In this document: piece by piece, positions 13,561 to 26,425 of the stretch
How the letters are laid out: each line of letters opens with the position of its first letter
How positions within the stretch are numbered: the stretch's first letter is position 1
Assembly (NCBI GenBank): GCA_930367205.1
Contig: OV884013.1
Coordinates: 117,824,869 to 117,888,868 of the forward strand
Source: Acanthosoma haemorrhoidale
Lineage: Eukaryota; Arthropoda; Insecta; Hemiptera; Acanthosomatidae
DNA length: 64,000 bases
Direction of reading: 5' to 3'
Position numbers and translations under genes: made by a program
Notes under the pieces: model-generated
What the model saw: only the letters and a program-made list of their open reading frames with translations
What the model was told of the DNA's origin: nothing
The model's database searches: none

Positions 13561-15847
13561 GGGATTCATATTAGAAGAACAGAAGGTAACAAGAGCTCAC
13601 TATTTCACCCAATATTCCTATTATATCAAAAAAATGCTACTTTTAGACTAGATTAGTATCAGGAGAACAGAAGGGAACAGGAGCTCACTTTTACACCGAA
13701 TATTCCTATTATATCAAAAAAATGCTACTTTTAGACTAGATTAGTATCAGGAGAACAGAAGGGAACAGGAGCTCGCTTTTACACCGAATATTCCTATTAT
13801 ATCGAAAAAATGCTACTTTTAGACTAGATTAGTATCAGGAGAACAGAAGGGAACAGGAGCTCACTTTTACACCGAATATTCCTATGATATCGAAAAAATG
13901 CTACTTTTAGACTAGATTAGTATCAGGAGAACAGAAGGGAACAGGAGCTCACTTTTACACCGAATATTCCTATTATATCGAAAAAATGCTACTTTTAGAC
14001 TAGATTAGTATCAGGAGAACAGAAGGGAACAGGAGCTCACTTTTACACCGAATATTCCTATTATATCGAAAAAATGCTACTTTTAGACTAGATTAGTATC
14101 AGGAGAACAGAAGGGAACAGGAGCTCACTTTTATGACGAATATTCCTATTATATCGAAAAAATGCTACTTTTAGACTAGATTAGTATCAGGAGAACAGAA
14201 GGGAACAGGAGCTCACTTTTACACCGAATATTCCTATTATATCGAAAAAATCCTACTTTTAGACTAGATTAGTATCAGGAGAACAGAAGGGAACAGGAGC
14301 TCACTTTTACACTGAATATTCCTATTATATCGAAAAAATGCTACTTTTAGACTGCATTCGTATCAGGAGAACAGAAGGCAACAGGAGCTCACTATTTCTC
14401 CCAATATTCCTATTATATCGAAAAAATGCGACGTTTAGACGGGATTCATATTAGAAGAACAGAAGGTAACAAGAGCTCACTATTTCACCCAATATTCCTA
14501 TTATATCAAAAAAATGCTACTTTTAGACTAGATTAGTATCAGGAGAACAGAAGGGAACAGGAGCTCACTTTTACACCGAATATTCCTATTATATCAAAAA
14601 AATGCTACTTTTAGACTAGATTAGTATCAGGAGAGCAGAAGGGAACAGGAGCTCACTTTTACACCGAATATCCCTATTATATCGAAAAAATGCTACTTTT
14701 AGACTAGATTAGTATCAGGAGAACAGAAGGGAACAGGAGCTCACTTTTACACCGAATATTCCTATTATATCGAAAAAATGCTACTTTTAGACTAGATTAG
14801 TATCAGGAGAACAGAAGGGAACAGGAGCTCACTTTTACACCGAATATTCCTATTATATCGAAAAAATGCTACTTTTAGACTAGATTAGTATCAGGAGAAC
14901 AGAAGGGAACAGGAGCTCACTTTTACACCGAATATTCCTATTATATCGAAAAAATGCTACTTTTAGACTAGATTAGTATCAGGAGAACAGAAGGGAACAG
15001 GAGCTCACTTTTACACCGAATATTCCTATGATATCGAAAAAATGCTACTTTTAGACTAGATTAGTATCAGGAGAACAGAAGGGAACAGGAGCTCACTTTT
15101 ACACCGAATATTCCTATTATATCAAAAAATGCTACTTTTAGACTAGATTAGTATCAGGAGAACAGAAGGGAACAGGAGCTCGCTTTTACACCGAATATTC
15201 CTATTATATCGAAAAAATGCTACTTTTAGACTAGATTAGTATCAGGAGAACAGAAGGGAACAGGAGCTCACTTTTACACCAAATATTCCTAATATATCGA
15301 AAAAATGCTACTTTTAGACTAGATTAGTATCAGGAGAACAGAAGGCAACAGGAGCTTACTTTTACACCCAATATTCCTATTATATCGAAATAATGCTACT
15401 TTTAGACGTGATTCGTATCAGGAGAACAGAAGGGAACAGGAGCTCACTTTTACACCGAATATTCCTATTATATCGAAAAAATGCTACTTTTAGACTAGAT
15501 TAGTATCAGGAGAACAGAAGGTAACAGGCGCTCACTTTTACACCCAATATTCCTATTATATCGAAAAAATGCTACTTTTAGACTAGATTAGTATCAGGAG
15601 AACAGAAGGGAACAGGAGCTCACTTTTACACCGAATATTCCTATTATATCGAAAAAATGCTACTTTTAGACTAGATTAGTATCAGGAGAACAGAAGGGAA
15701 CAGGAGCTCACTTTTACACTGAATATTCCTATTATATCGAAAAAATGCTACTTTTAGACTGCATTCGTATCAGGAGAACAGAAGGCAACAGGAGCTCACT
15801 ATTTCTCCCAATATTCCTATTATATCGAAAAAATGCGACGTTTAGAC

Positions 15848-18203
15848 GGGATTCATATTAGAAGAACAGAAGGTAACAAGAGCTCACTATTTCACCCAAT
15901 ATTCCTATTATATCAAAAAAATGCTACTTTTAGACTAGATTAGTATCAGGAGAACAGAAGGGAACAGGAGCTCACTTTTACACCGAATATTCCTATTATA
16001 TCAAAAAAATGCTACTTTTAGACTAGATTAGTATCAGGAGAACAGAAGGGAACAGGAGCTCTCTTTTACACCGAATATTCCTATTATATCGAAAAAATGC
16101 TACTTTTAGACTAGATTAGTATCAGGAGAACAGAAGGGAACAGGAGCTCACTTTTACACCGAATATTCCTATGATATCGAAAAAATGCTACTTTTAGACT
16201 AGATTAGTATCAGGAGAACAGAAGGGAACAGGAGCTCACTTTTACACCGAATATTCCTATTATATCGAAAAAATGCTACTTTTAGACTAGATTAGTATCA
16301 GGAGAACAGAAGGGAACAGGAGCTCACTTTTACACCGAATATTCCTATTATATCGAAAAAATGCTACTTTTAGACTAGATTAGTATCAGGAGAACAGAAG
16401 GGAACAGGAGCTCACTTTTATGACGAATATTCCTATTATATCGAAAAAATGCTACTTTTAGACTAGATTAGTATCAGGAGAGCAGAAGGGAACAGGAGCT
16501 CACTTTTACACCGAATATCCCTATTATATCGAAAAAATGCTACTTTTAGACTAGATTAGTATCAGGAGAGCAGAAGGGAACAGGAGCTCACTTTTACACC
16601 TAATATCCCTATTATATCGAAAAAATGCTACTTTTAGACTAGATTAGTATCAGGAGAACAGAAGGGAACAGGAGCTCACTTTTACACCGAATATTCCTAT
16701 TATATCGAAAAAATGCTACTTTTAGACTAGATTAGTATCAGGAGAACAGAAGGGAACAGGAGCTCACTTTTACACCGAATATTCCTATGATATCGAAAAA
16801 ATGCTACTTTTAGACTAGATTAGTATCAGGAGAACAGAAGGGAAAAGGAGCTCACTTTTACACCGAATATTCCTATTATATCGAAAAAATGCTACTTTTA
16901 GACTAGATTAGTATCAGGAGAACAGGAGCTCACTTTTACACCGAATATTCCTATTATATCGAAAAAATGCTACTTTTAGACAAGATTAGTATCAGGAGAA
17001 CGGAAGGGAACAGGAGCTCACTTTTACACCGAATATTCCTATTATATCGAAAAAATGCTACTTTTAGACTAGATTAGTATCAGGAGAACAGAAGGGAACA
17101 GGAGCTCACTTTTACACCGAATATTCCTATTATATCGAAAAAATGCTACTTTTAGACTAGATTAGTATCAGGAGAACAGAAGGGAACAGGAGCTCTCTTT
17201 TACACCGAATATTCCTATTATATCGAAAAAATGCTACTTTTAGACTAGATTAGTATCAGGAGAGCAGAAGGGAACAGGAGCTCACTTTTACACCGAATAT
17301 TCCTATTATATCGAAAAAATGCTACTTTTAGACTAGATTAGTATCAGGAGAACAGAAGGGAACAGGAGCTCACTTTTACACCGAATATTCCTATGATATC
17401 GAAAAAATGCTACTTTTAGACTAGATTAGTATCAGGAGAACAGAAGGGAACAGGAGCTCACTTTTACACTGAATATTCCTATTATATCGAAAAAATGCTA
17501 CTTTTAGACTAGATTAGTATCAGGAGAACAGGAGCTCACTTTTACACCGAATATTCCTATTATATCGAAAAAATGCTACTTTTAGACTAGATTAGTATCA
17601 GGAGAACAGAAGGGAACAGGAGCTCACTTTTACACCAAATATTCCTATTATATCGAAAAAATGCTACTTTTAGACTAGATTAGTATCAGGAGAACAGAAG
17701 GCAACAGGAGCTTACTTTTACACCCAATATTCCTATTATATCGAAATAATGCTACTTTTAGACGTGATTCGTATCAGGAGAACAGAAGGGAACAGGAGCT
17801 CACTTTTACACCGAATATTCCTATTATATCGAAAAAATGCTACTTTTAGACTAGATTAGTATCAGGAGAACAGAAGGTAACAGGCGCTCACTTTTACACC
17901 CAATATTCCTATTATATCGAAAAAATGCTACTTTTAGACTAGATTAGTATCAGGAGAACAGAAGGGAACAGGAGCTCACTTTTACACCGAATATTCCTAT
18001 TATATCGAAAAAATGCTACTTTTAGACTAGATTAGTATCAGGAGAACAGAAGGGAACAGGAGCTCACTTTTACACCGAATATTCCTATTATATCGAAAAA
18101 ATGCTACTTTTAGACTGCATTCGTATCAGGAGAACAGAAGGCAACAGGAGCTCACTATTTCTCCCAATATTCCTATTATATCGAAAAAATGCGACGTTTA
18201 GAC
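15848..18203 (+). repeat. 27-monomer higher-order repeat, copy 1 (2,356 bp)
   Basis: The unit has twenty-five 88-bp and two 78-bp monomers between successive C-D dimers. Inside it, the TTTATGACGAAT monomer (TGAC at 16421), GAATATCCC monomers near 16515, 78-bp monomers near 16921 and 17522, a GAGCTTAC monomer near 17710 and a GGCGCTCAC monomer near 17883 follow in fixed order. All of them recur 2,356 bp later. Confidence 0.9.
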
Positions 18204-20559
18204 GGGATTCATATTAGAAGAACAGAAGGTAACAAGAGCTCACTATTTCACCCAATATTCCTATTATATCAAAAAAATGCTACTTTTAGACTAGATTAGT
18301 ATCAGGAGAACAGAAGGGAACAGGAGCTCACTTTTACACCGAATATTCCTATTATATCAAAAAAATGCTACTTTTAGACTAGATTAGTATCAGGAGAACA
18401 GAAGGGAACAGGAGCTCGCTTTTACACCGAATATTCCTATTATATCGAAAAAATGCTACTTTTAGACTAGATTAGTATCAGGAGAACAGAAGGGAACAGG
18501 AGCTCACTTTTACACCGAATATTCCTATGATATCGAAAAAATGCTACTTTTAGACTAGATTAGTATCAGGAGAACAGAAGGGAACAGGAGCTCACTTTTA
18601 CACCGAATATTCCTATTATATCGAAAAAATGCTACTTTTAGACTAGATTAGTATCAGGAGAACAGAAGGGAACAGGAGCTCACTTTTACACCGAATATTC
18701 CTATTATATCGAAAAAATGCTACTTTTAGACTAGATTAGTATCAGGAGAACAGAAGGGAACAGGAGCTCACTTTTATGACGAATATTCCTATTATATCGA
18801 AAAAATGCTACTTTTAGACTAGATTAGTATCAGGAGAGCAGAAGGGAACAGGAGCTCACTTTTACACCGAATATCCCTATTATATCGAAAAAATGCTACT
18901 TTTAGACTAGATTAGTATCAGGAGAGCAGAAGGGAACAGGAGCTCACTTTTACAACAAATATCCCTATTATATCGAAAAAATGCTACTTTTAGACTAGAT
19001 TAGTATCAGGAGAACAGAAGGGAACAGGAGCTCACTTTTACACCGAATATTCCTATTATATCGAAAAAATGCTACTTTTAGACTAGATTAGTATCAGGAG
19101 AACAGAAGGGAACAGGAGCTCACTTTTACACCGAATATTCCTATGATATCGAAAAAATGCTACTTTTAGACTAGATTAGTATCAGGAGAACAGAAGGGAA
19201 AAGGAGCTCACTTTTACACCGAATATTCCTATTATATCGAAAAAATGCTACTTTTAGACTAGATTAGTATCAGGAGAACAGGAGCTCACTTTTACACCGA
19301 ATATTCCTATTATATCGAAAAAATGCTACTTTTAGACAAGATTAGTATCAGGAGAACGGAAGGGAACAGGAGCTCACTTTTACACCGAATATTCCTATTA
19401 TATCGAAAAAATGCTACTTTTAGACTAGATTAGTATCAGGAGAACAGAAGGGAACAGGAGCTCACTTTTACACCGAATATTCCTATTATATCGAAAAAAT
19501 GCTACTTTTAGACTAGATTAGTATCAGGAGAACAGAAGGGAACAGGAGCTCTCTTTTACACCGAATATTCCTATTATATCGAAAAAATGCTACTTTTAGA
19601 CTAGATTAGTATCAGGAGAGCAGAAGGGAACAGGAGCTCACTTTTACACCGAATATTCCTATTATATCGAAAAAATGCTACTTTTAGACTAGATTAGTAT
19701 CAGGAGAACAGAAGGGAACAGGAGCTCACTTTTACACCGAATATTCCTATGATATCGAAAAAATGCTACTTTTAGACTAGATTAGTATCAGGAGAACAGA
19801 AGGGAACAGGAGCTCACTTTTACACTGAATATTCCTATTATATCGAAAAAATGCTACTTTTAGACTAGATTAGTATCAGGAGAACAGGAGCTCACTTTTA
19901 CACCGAATATTCCTATTATATCGAAAAAATGCTACTTTTAGACTAGATTAGTATCAGGAGAACAGAAGGGAACAGGAGCTCACTTTTACACCAAATATTC
20001 CTATTATATCGAAAAAATGCTACTTTTAGACTAGATTAGTATCAGGAGAACAGAAGGCAACAGGAGCTTACTTTTACACCCAATATTCCTATTATATCGA
20101 AATAATGCTACTTTTAGACGTGATTCGTATCAGGAGAACAGAAGGGAACAGGAGCTCACTTTTACACCGAATATTCCTATTATATCGAAAAAATGCTACT
20201 TTTAGACTAGATTAGTATCAGGAGAACAGAATGTAACAGGCGCTCACTTTTACACCCAATATTCCTATTATATCGAAAAAATGCTACTTTTAGACTAGAT
20301 TAGTATCAGGAGAACAGAAGGGAACAGGAGCTCACTTTTACACCGAATATTCCTATTATATCGAAAAAATGCTACTTTTAGACTAGATTAGTATCAGGAG
20401 AACAGAAGGGAACAGGAGCTCACTTTTACACTGAATATTCCTATTATATCGAAAAAATGCTACTTTTAGACTGCATTCGTATCAGGAGAACAGAAGGCAA
20501 CAGGAGCTCACTATTTCTCCCAATATTCCTATTATATCGAAAAAATGCGACGTTTAGAC
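18204..20559 (+). repeat. 27-monomer higher-order repeat, copy 2 (2,356 bp)
   Basis: This is the tandem partner of 15848-18203, with no length change. TGAC lies at 18777, the first 78-bp monomer at 19277, and the next D at 20560, each at 2,356 bp. Private changes include TACAACAAAT near 18952 and AGAATGTAAC near 20229. A third, rearranged copy follows and ends at 21968 after only 1,408 bp. A further intact 2,356-bp spacing is found at 26426-28782. Confidence 0.9.
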
Positions 20560-21967
20560 GGGATTCATATTAGAAGAACAGAAGGTAACAAGAGCTCACT
20601 ATTTCACCCAATATTCCTATTATATCAAAAAAATGCTACTTTTAGACTAGATTAGTATCAGGAGAACAGAAGGGAACAGGAGCTCACTTTTACACCGAAT
20701 ATTCCTATTATATCAAAAAAATGCTACTTTTAGACTAGATTAGTATCAGGAGAACAGAAGGGAACAGGAGCTCGCTTTTACACCGAATATTCCTATTATA
20801 TCGAAAAAATGCTACTTTTAGACTAGATTAGTATCAGGAGAACAGAAGGGAACAGGAGCTCACTTTTACACCGAATATTCCTATTATATCGAAAAAATGC
20901 TACTTTTAGACTAGATTAGTATCAGGAGAACAGAAGGGAACAGGAGCTCACTTTTACACCGAATATTCCTATTATATTGAAAAAATGCTACTTTTAGACT
21001 AGATTAGTATCAGGAGAACAGAAGGGAACAGGAGCTCACTTTTATGACGAATATTCCTATTATATCGAAAAAATGCTACTTTTAGACTAGATTAGTATCA
21101 GGAGAGCAGAAGGGAACAGGAGCTCACTTTTACACCGAATATCCCTATTATATCGAAAAAATGCTACTTTTAGACTAGATTAGTATCAGGAGAACAGAAG
21201 GGAACAGGAGCTCACTTTTACACCGAATATTCCTATGATATCGAAAAAATGCTACTTTTAGACTAGATTAGTATCAGGAGAACAGAAGGGAACAGGAGCT
21301 CACTTTTACACCGAATATTCCTATTATATCAAAAAATGCTACTTTTAGACTAGATTAGTATCAGGAGAACAGAAGGGAACAGGAGCTCGCTTTTACACCG
21401 AATATTCCTATTATATCGAAAAAATGCTACTTTTAGACTAGATTAGTATCAGGAGAACAGAAGGGAACAGGAGCTCACTTTTACACCAAATATTCCTATT
21501 ATATCGAAAAAATGCTACTTTTAGACTAGATTAGTATCAGGAGAACAGAAGGCAACAGGAGCTTACTTTTACACCCAATATTCCTATTATATCGAAATAA
21601 TGCTACTTTTAGACTAGATTAGTATCAGGAGAACAGAAGGGAACAGGAGCTCACTTTTACACCGAATATTCCTATTATATCGAAAAAATGCTACTTTTAG
21701 ACTAGATTAGTATCAGGAGAACAGAAGGGAACAGGAGCTCACTTTTACACCGAATATTCCTATTATATCGAAAAAAATGCTACTTTTAGACTAGATTAGT
21801 ATCAGGAGAACAGAAGGGAACAGGAGCTCACTTTTACACCGAATATTCCTATTATATCGAAAAAATGCTACTTTTAGACTGCATTCGTATCAGGAGAACA
21901 GAAGGCAACAGGAGCTCACTATTTCTCCCAATATTCCTATTATATCGAAAAAATGCGACGTTTAGAC

Positions 21968-24900
21968 GGGATTCATATTAGAAGAACAGAAGGTAACAAG
22001 AGCTCACTATTTCACCCAATATTCCTATTATATCAAAAAAATGCTACTTTTAGACTAGATTAGTATCAGGAGAACAGAAGGGAACAGGAGCTCACTTTTA
22101 CACCGAATATTCCTATTATATCGAAAAAATGCTACTTTTAGACTAGATTAGTATCAGGAGAACAGAAGGGAACAGGAGCTCACTTTTACACCGAATATTC
22201 CTATTATATCGAAAAAATGCTACTTTTAGACTAGATTAGTATCAGGAGAACAGAAGGGAACAAGAGCTCACTTTTACACCGAATATTCCTATTATATCGA
22301 AAAAATGCTACTTTTAGACTAGATTAGTATCAGGAGAACAGAAGGGAACAGGAGCTCACTTTTACACCGAATATTCCTATTATATCGAAATAATGCTACT
22401 TTTAGACGTGATTCGTATCAGGAGAACAGAAGGGAACAGGAGCTCACTTTTACACCGAATATTCCTATTATATCGAAAAAATGCTACTTTTAGACTAGAT
22501 TAGTATCAGGAGAACAGAAGGGAACAGGAGCTCGCTTTTACACCGAATATTCCTATTATATCGAAAAAATGCTACTTTTAGACTAGATTAGTATCAGGAG
22601 AACAGAAGGGAACAGGAGCTCACTTTTACACCGAATATTCCTATGATATTGAAAAAATGCTACTTTTAGACTAGATTAGTATCAGGAGAACAGAAGGGAA
22701 AAGGAGCTCACTTTTACACCGAATATTCCTATTATATCGAAAAAATGCTACTTTTAGACTAGATTAGTATCAGGAGAACAGGAGCTCACTTTTACACCGA
22801 ATATTCCTATTATATCGAAAAAATGCTACTTTTAGACAAGATTAGTATCAGGAGAACAGAAGGGAACAGGAGCTCACTTTTACACCGAATATTCCTATTA
22901 TATCGAAAAAATGCTACTTTTAGACTAGATTAGTATCAGGAGAACAGAAGGGAACAGGAGCTCACTTTTACACCGAATATTCCTATTATATCGAAAAAAT
23001 GCTACTTTTAGACTAGATTAGTATCAGGAGAACAGAAGGGAACAGGAGCTCTCTTTTACACCGAATATTCCTATTATATCGAAAAAATGCTACTTTTAGA
23101 CTAGATTAGTATCAGGAGAGCAGAAGGGAACAGGAGCTCACTTTTACACCGAATATTCCTATTATATCGAAATAATGCTACTTTCAGACGTGATTAGTAT
23201 CAGGAGAACAGAAGGGAACAGGAGCTCACTTTTACACCGAATATTCCTATTATATCGAAAAAATGCTACTTTTAGACTAGATTAGTATCAGGAGAACAGA
23301 AGGGAACAGGAGCTCACTTTTACACCGAATATTCCTATGATATCGAAAAAATGCTACTTTTAGACTAGATTAGTATCAGGAGAACAGAAGGGAACAGGAG
23401 CTCACTTTTACACCGAATATTCCTATTATATCGAAAAAATGCTACTTTTAGACTAGATTAGTATCAGGAGAACAGGAGCTCACTTTTACACCGAATATTC
23501 CTATTATATCGAAAAAATGCTACTTTTAGACTAGATTAGTATCAGGAGAACAGAAGGGAACAGTAGCTCACTTTTACACCGAATATTCCTATTATATCGA
23601 AAAAATGCTACTTTTAGACTAGATTAGTATCAGGAGAACAGAAGGGAACAGGAGCTCACTTTTACACCGAATATTCCTATTATATCGAAAAAATGCTACT
23701 TTTAGACTAGATTAGTATCAGGAGAACAGGAGCTCACTTTTACACCGAATATTCCTATTATATCGAAAAAATGCTACTTTTAGACAAGATTAGTATCAGG
23801 AGAACAGAAGGGAACAGTAGCTCACTTTTACACCGAATATTCCTATTATATCGAAAAAATGCTACTTTTAGACGTGATTCGTATCAAGAGAACAGAAGGG
23901 AACAGGAGCTCACTTTTACACCGAATATTCCTATTATATCGAAAAAATGCTACTTTTAGACTAGATTAGTATCAGGAGAACAGAAGGGAACAGGAGCTCA
24001 CTTTTACACCGAATATTCCTATTATATCGAAAAAATGCTACTTTTAGACTAGATTAGTATCAGGAGAACAGAAGGGAACAGGAGCTCACTTTTACACCGA
24101 ATATTCCTATTATATCGAAAAAATGCTACTTTTAGACTAGATTAGTATCAGGAGAACAGAAGGGAACAGGAGCTCACTTTTACACCGAATATTCCTATTA
24201 TATCGAAAAAATGCTACTTTTAGACTAGATTAGTATCAGGAGAACAGAAGGGTACAGGAGCTCACTTTTACACTGAATATTCCTATTATATCGAAAAAAT
24301 GCTACTTTTAGACTGCATTCGTATCAGGAGAACAGAAGGCAACAGGAGCTCACTATTTCTCCCAATATTCCTATTATATCGAAAAAATGCGACGTTTAGA
24401 CGGGATTCATATTAGAAGAACAGAAGGTAACAAGAGCTCACTATTTCACCCAATATTCCTATTATATCAAAAAAATGCTACTTTTAGACTAGATTAGTAT
24501 CAGGAGAACAGAAGGGAACAGGAGCTCACTTTTACACCGAATATTCCTATTATATCAAAAAAATGCTACTTTTAGACTAGATTAGTATCAGGAGAACAGA
24601 AGGGAACAGGAGCTCACTTTTACACCGAATATTCCTATTATATCGAAAAAATGCTACTTTTAGACTAGATTAGTACCAGGAGAACAGAAGGGAACAAGAG
24701 CTCACTTTTACACCGAATATTCCTATTATATCGAAAAAATGCTACTTTTAGACTAGATTAGTATCAGGAGAACAGAAGGGAACAGGAGCTCGCTTTTACA
24801 CCGAATATTCCTATTATATCGAAAAAATGCTACTTTTAGACTAGATTAGTATCAGGAGAACAGAAGGGAACAGGAGCTCACTTTTACACCGAATATTCCT

Positions 24901-25640
24901 ATGATATCGAAAAAATGCTACTTTTAGACTAGATTAGTATCAGGAGAACAGAAGGGAACAGGAGCTCACTTTTACACCGAATATTCCTATTATATCGAAA
25001 AAATGCTACTTTTAGACTAGATTAGTATCAGGAGAACAGAAGGGAACAGGAGCTCACTTTTACACCGAATATTCCTATTATATCGAAAAAATGCTACTTT
25101 TAGACTAGATTAGTATCAGGAGAACAGAAGGGAACAGGAGCTCACTTTTATGACGAATATTCCTATTATATCGAAAAAATGCTACTTTTAGACTAGATTA
25201 GTATCAGGAGAACAGAAGGGAACAGGAGCTCACTTTTACACCGAATATTCCTATTATATCGAAAAAATGCTACTTTTAGACTAGATTAGTATCAGGAGAA
25301 CAGAAGGGAACAGGAGCTCACTTTTACACTGAATATTCCTATTATATCGAAAAAATGCTACTTTTAGACTGCATTCGTATCAGGAGAACAGAAGGCAACA
25401 GGAGCTCACTATTTCTCCCAATATTCCTATTATATCGAAAAAATGCGACGTTTAGACGGGATTCATATTAGAAGAACAGAAGGTAACAAGAGCTCACTAT
25501 TTCACCCAATATTCCTATTATATCAAAAAAATGCTACTTTTAGACTAGATTAGTATCAGGAGAACAGAAGGGAACAGGAGCTCACTTTTACACCGAATAT
25601 TCCTATTATATCAAAAAAATGCTACTTTTAGACTAGATTA
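21968..25640 (+). repeat. Long-range segmental copy 2 (offset about 13.5 kb)
   Basis: This is the partner of 8498-11900. Its right part, from about 23.2 kb, is repeated again 7,791 bp downstream: CTTTCAGACG at 23181 and 30972, D at 24402 and 32193, and D at 25458 and 33249. The segment is thus present at least three times in the window. Confidence 0.82.
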
Positions 25641-26425
25641 GTATCAGGAGAACAGAAGGGAACAGGAGCTCGCTTTTACACCGAATATTCCTATTATATC
25701 GAAATAATGCTACTTTTAGACGTGATTCGTATCAGGAGAACAGAAGGGAACAGGAGCTCACTTTTACACCGAATATTCCTATTATATCGAAAAAATGCTA
25801 CTTTTAGACTAGATTAGTATCAGGAGAACAGAAGGGAACAGGAGCTCACTTTTACACCAAATATTCCTATTATATCGAAAAAATGCTACTTTTAGACTAG
25901 ATTAGTATCAGGAGAACAGAAGGCAACAGGAGCTTACTTTTACACCCAATATTCCTATTATATCGAAATAATGCTACTTTTAGACGTGATTCGTATCAGG
26001 AGAACAGAAGGGAACAGGAGCTCACTTTTACACCGAATATTCCTATTATATCGAAAAAATGCTACTTTTAGACTAGATTAGTATCAGGAGAACAGAAGGT
26101 AACAGGCGCTCACTTTTACACCCAATATTCCTATTATATCGAAAAAATGCTACTTTTAGACTAGATTAGTATCAGGAGAACAGAAGGGAACAGGAGCTCA
26201 CTTTTACACCGAATATTCCTATTATATCGAAAAAATGCTACTTTTAGACTAGATTAGTATCAGGAGAACAGAAGGGAACAGGAGCTCACTTTTACACTGA
26301 ATATTCCTATTATATCGAAAAAATGCTACTTTTAGACTGCATTCGTATCAGGAGAACAGAAGGCAACAGGAGCTCACTATTTCTCCCAATATTCCTATTA
26401 TATCGAAAAAATGCGACGTTTAGAC

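Larger units (their letters stand above)
18204..26425 (+). repeat. Large higher-order unit, copy 1 (8,222 bp)
   Basis: The C-D pairs at 18204 and 20560 and their TTTATGACGAAT markers (18777, 21045) are repeated 8,222 bp later at 26426, 28782, 26999 and 29267. Further right the offset changes by whole monomers: 8,486 at 21591/30077, 8,045 at 22391/30436 and 7,791 from 23181/30972 to 25458/33249. The steps are +264, -441 and -254 bp, that is three monomers gained in copy 2, then five lost (one of 89 bp), then three lost (one of 78 bp). This unit contains the 2,356-bp repeat as a sub-unit. Confidence 0.82.

Noticed and set aside
23771..23959. 62-residue open reading frame, with an identical copy at 31562-31750 and a close relative at 58525-58713
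   Set aside because: It crosses two satellite monomers and ends at the TAG present in every monomer. The exact copy reflects the 7,791-bp segmental duplication, not protein conservation.
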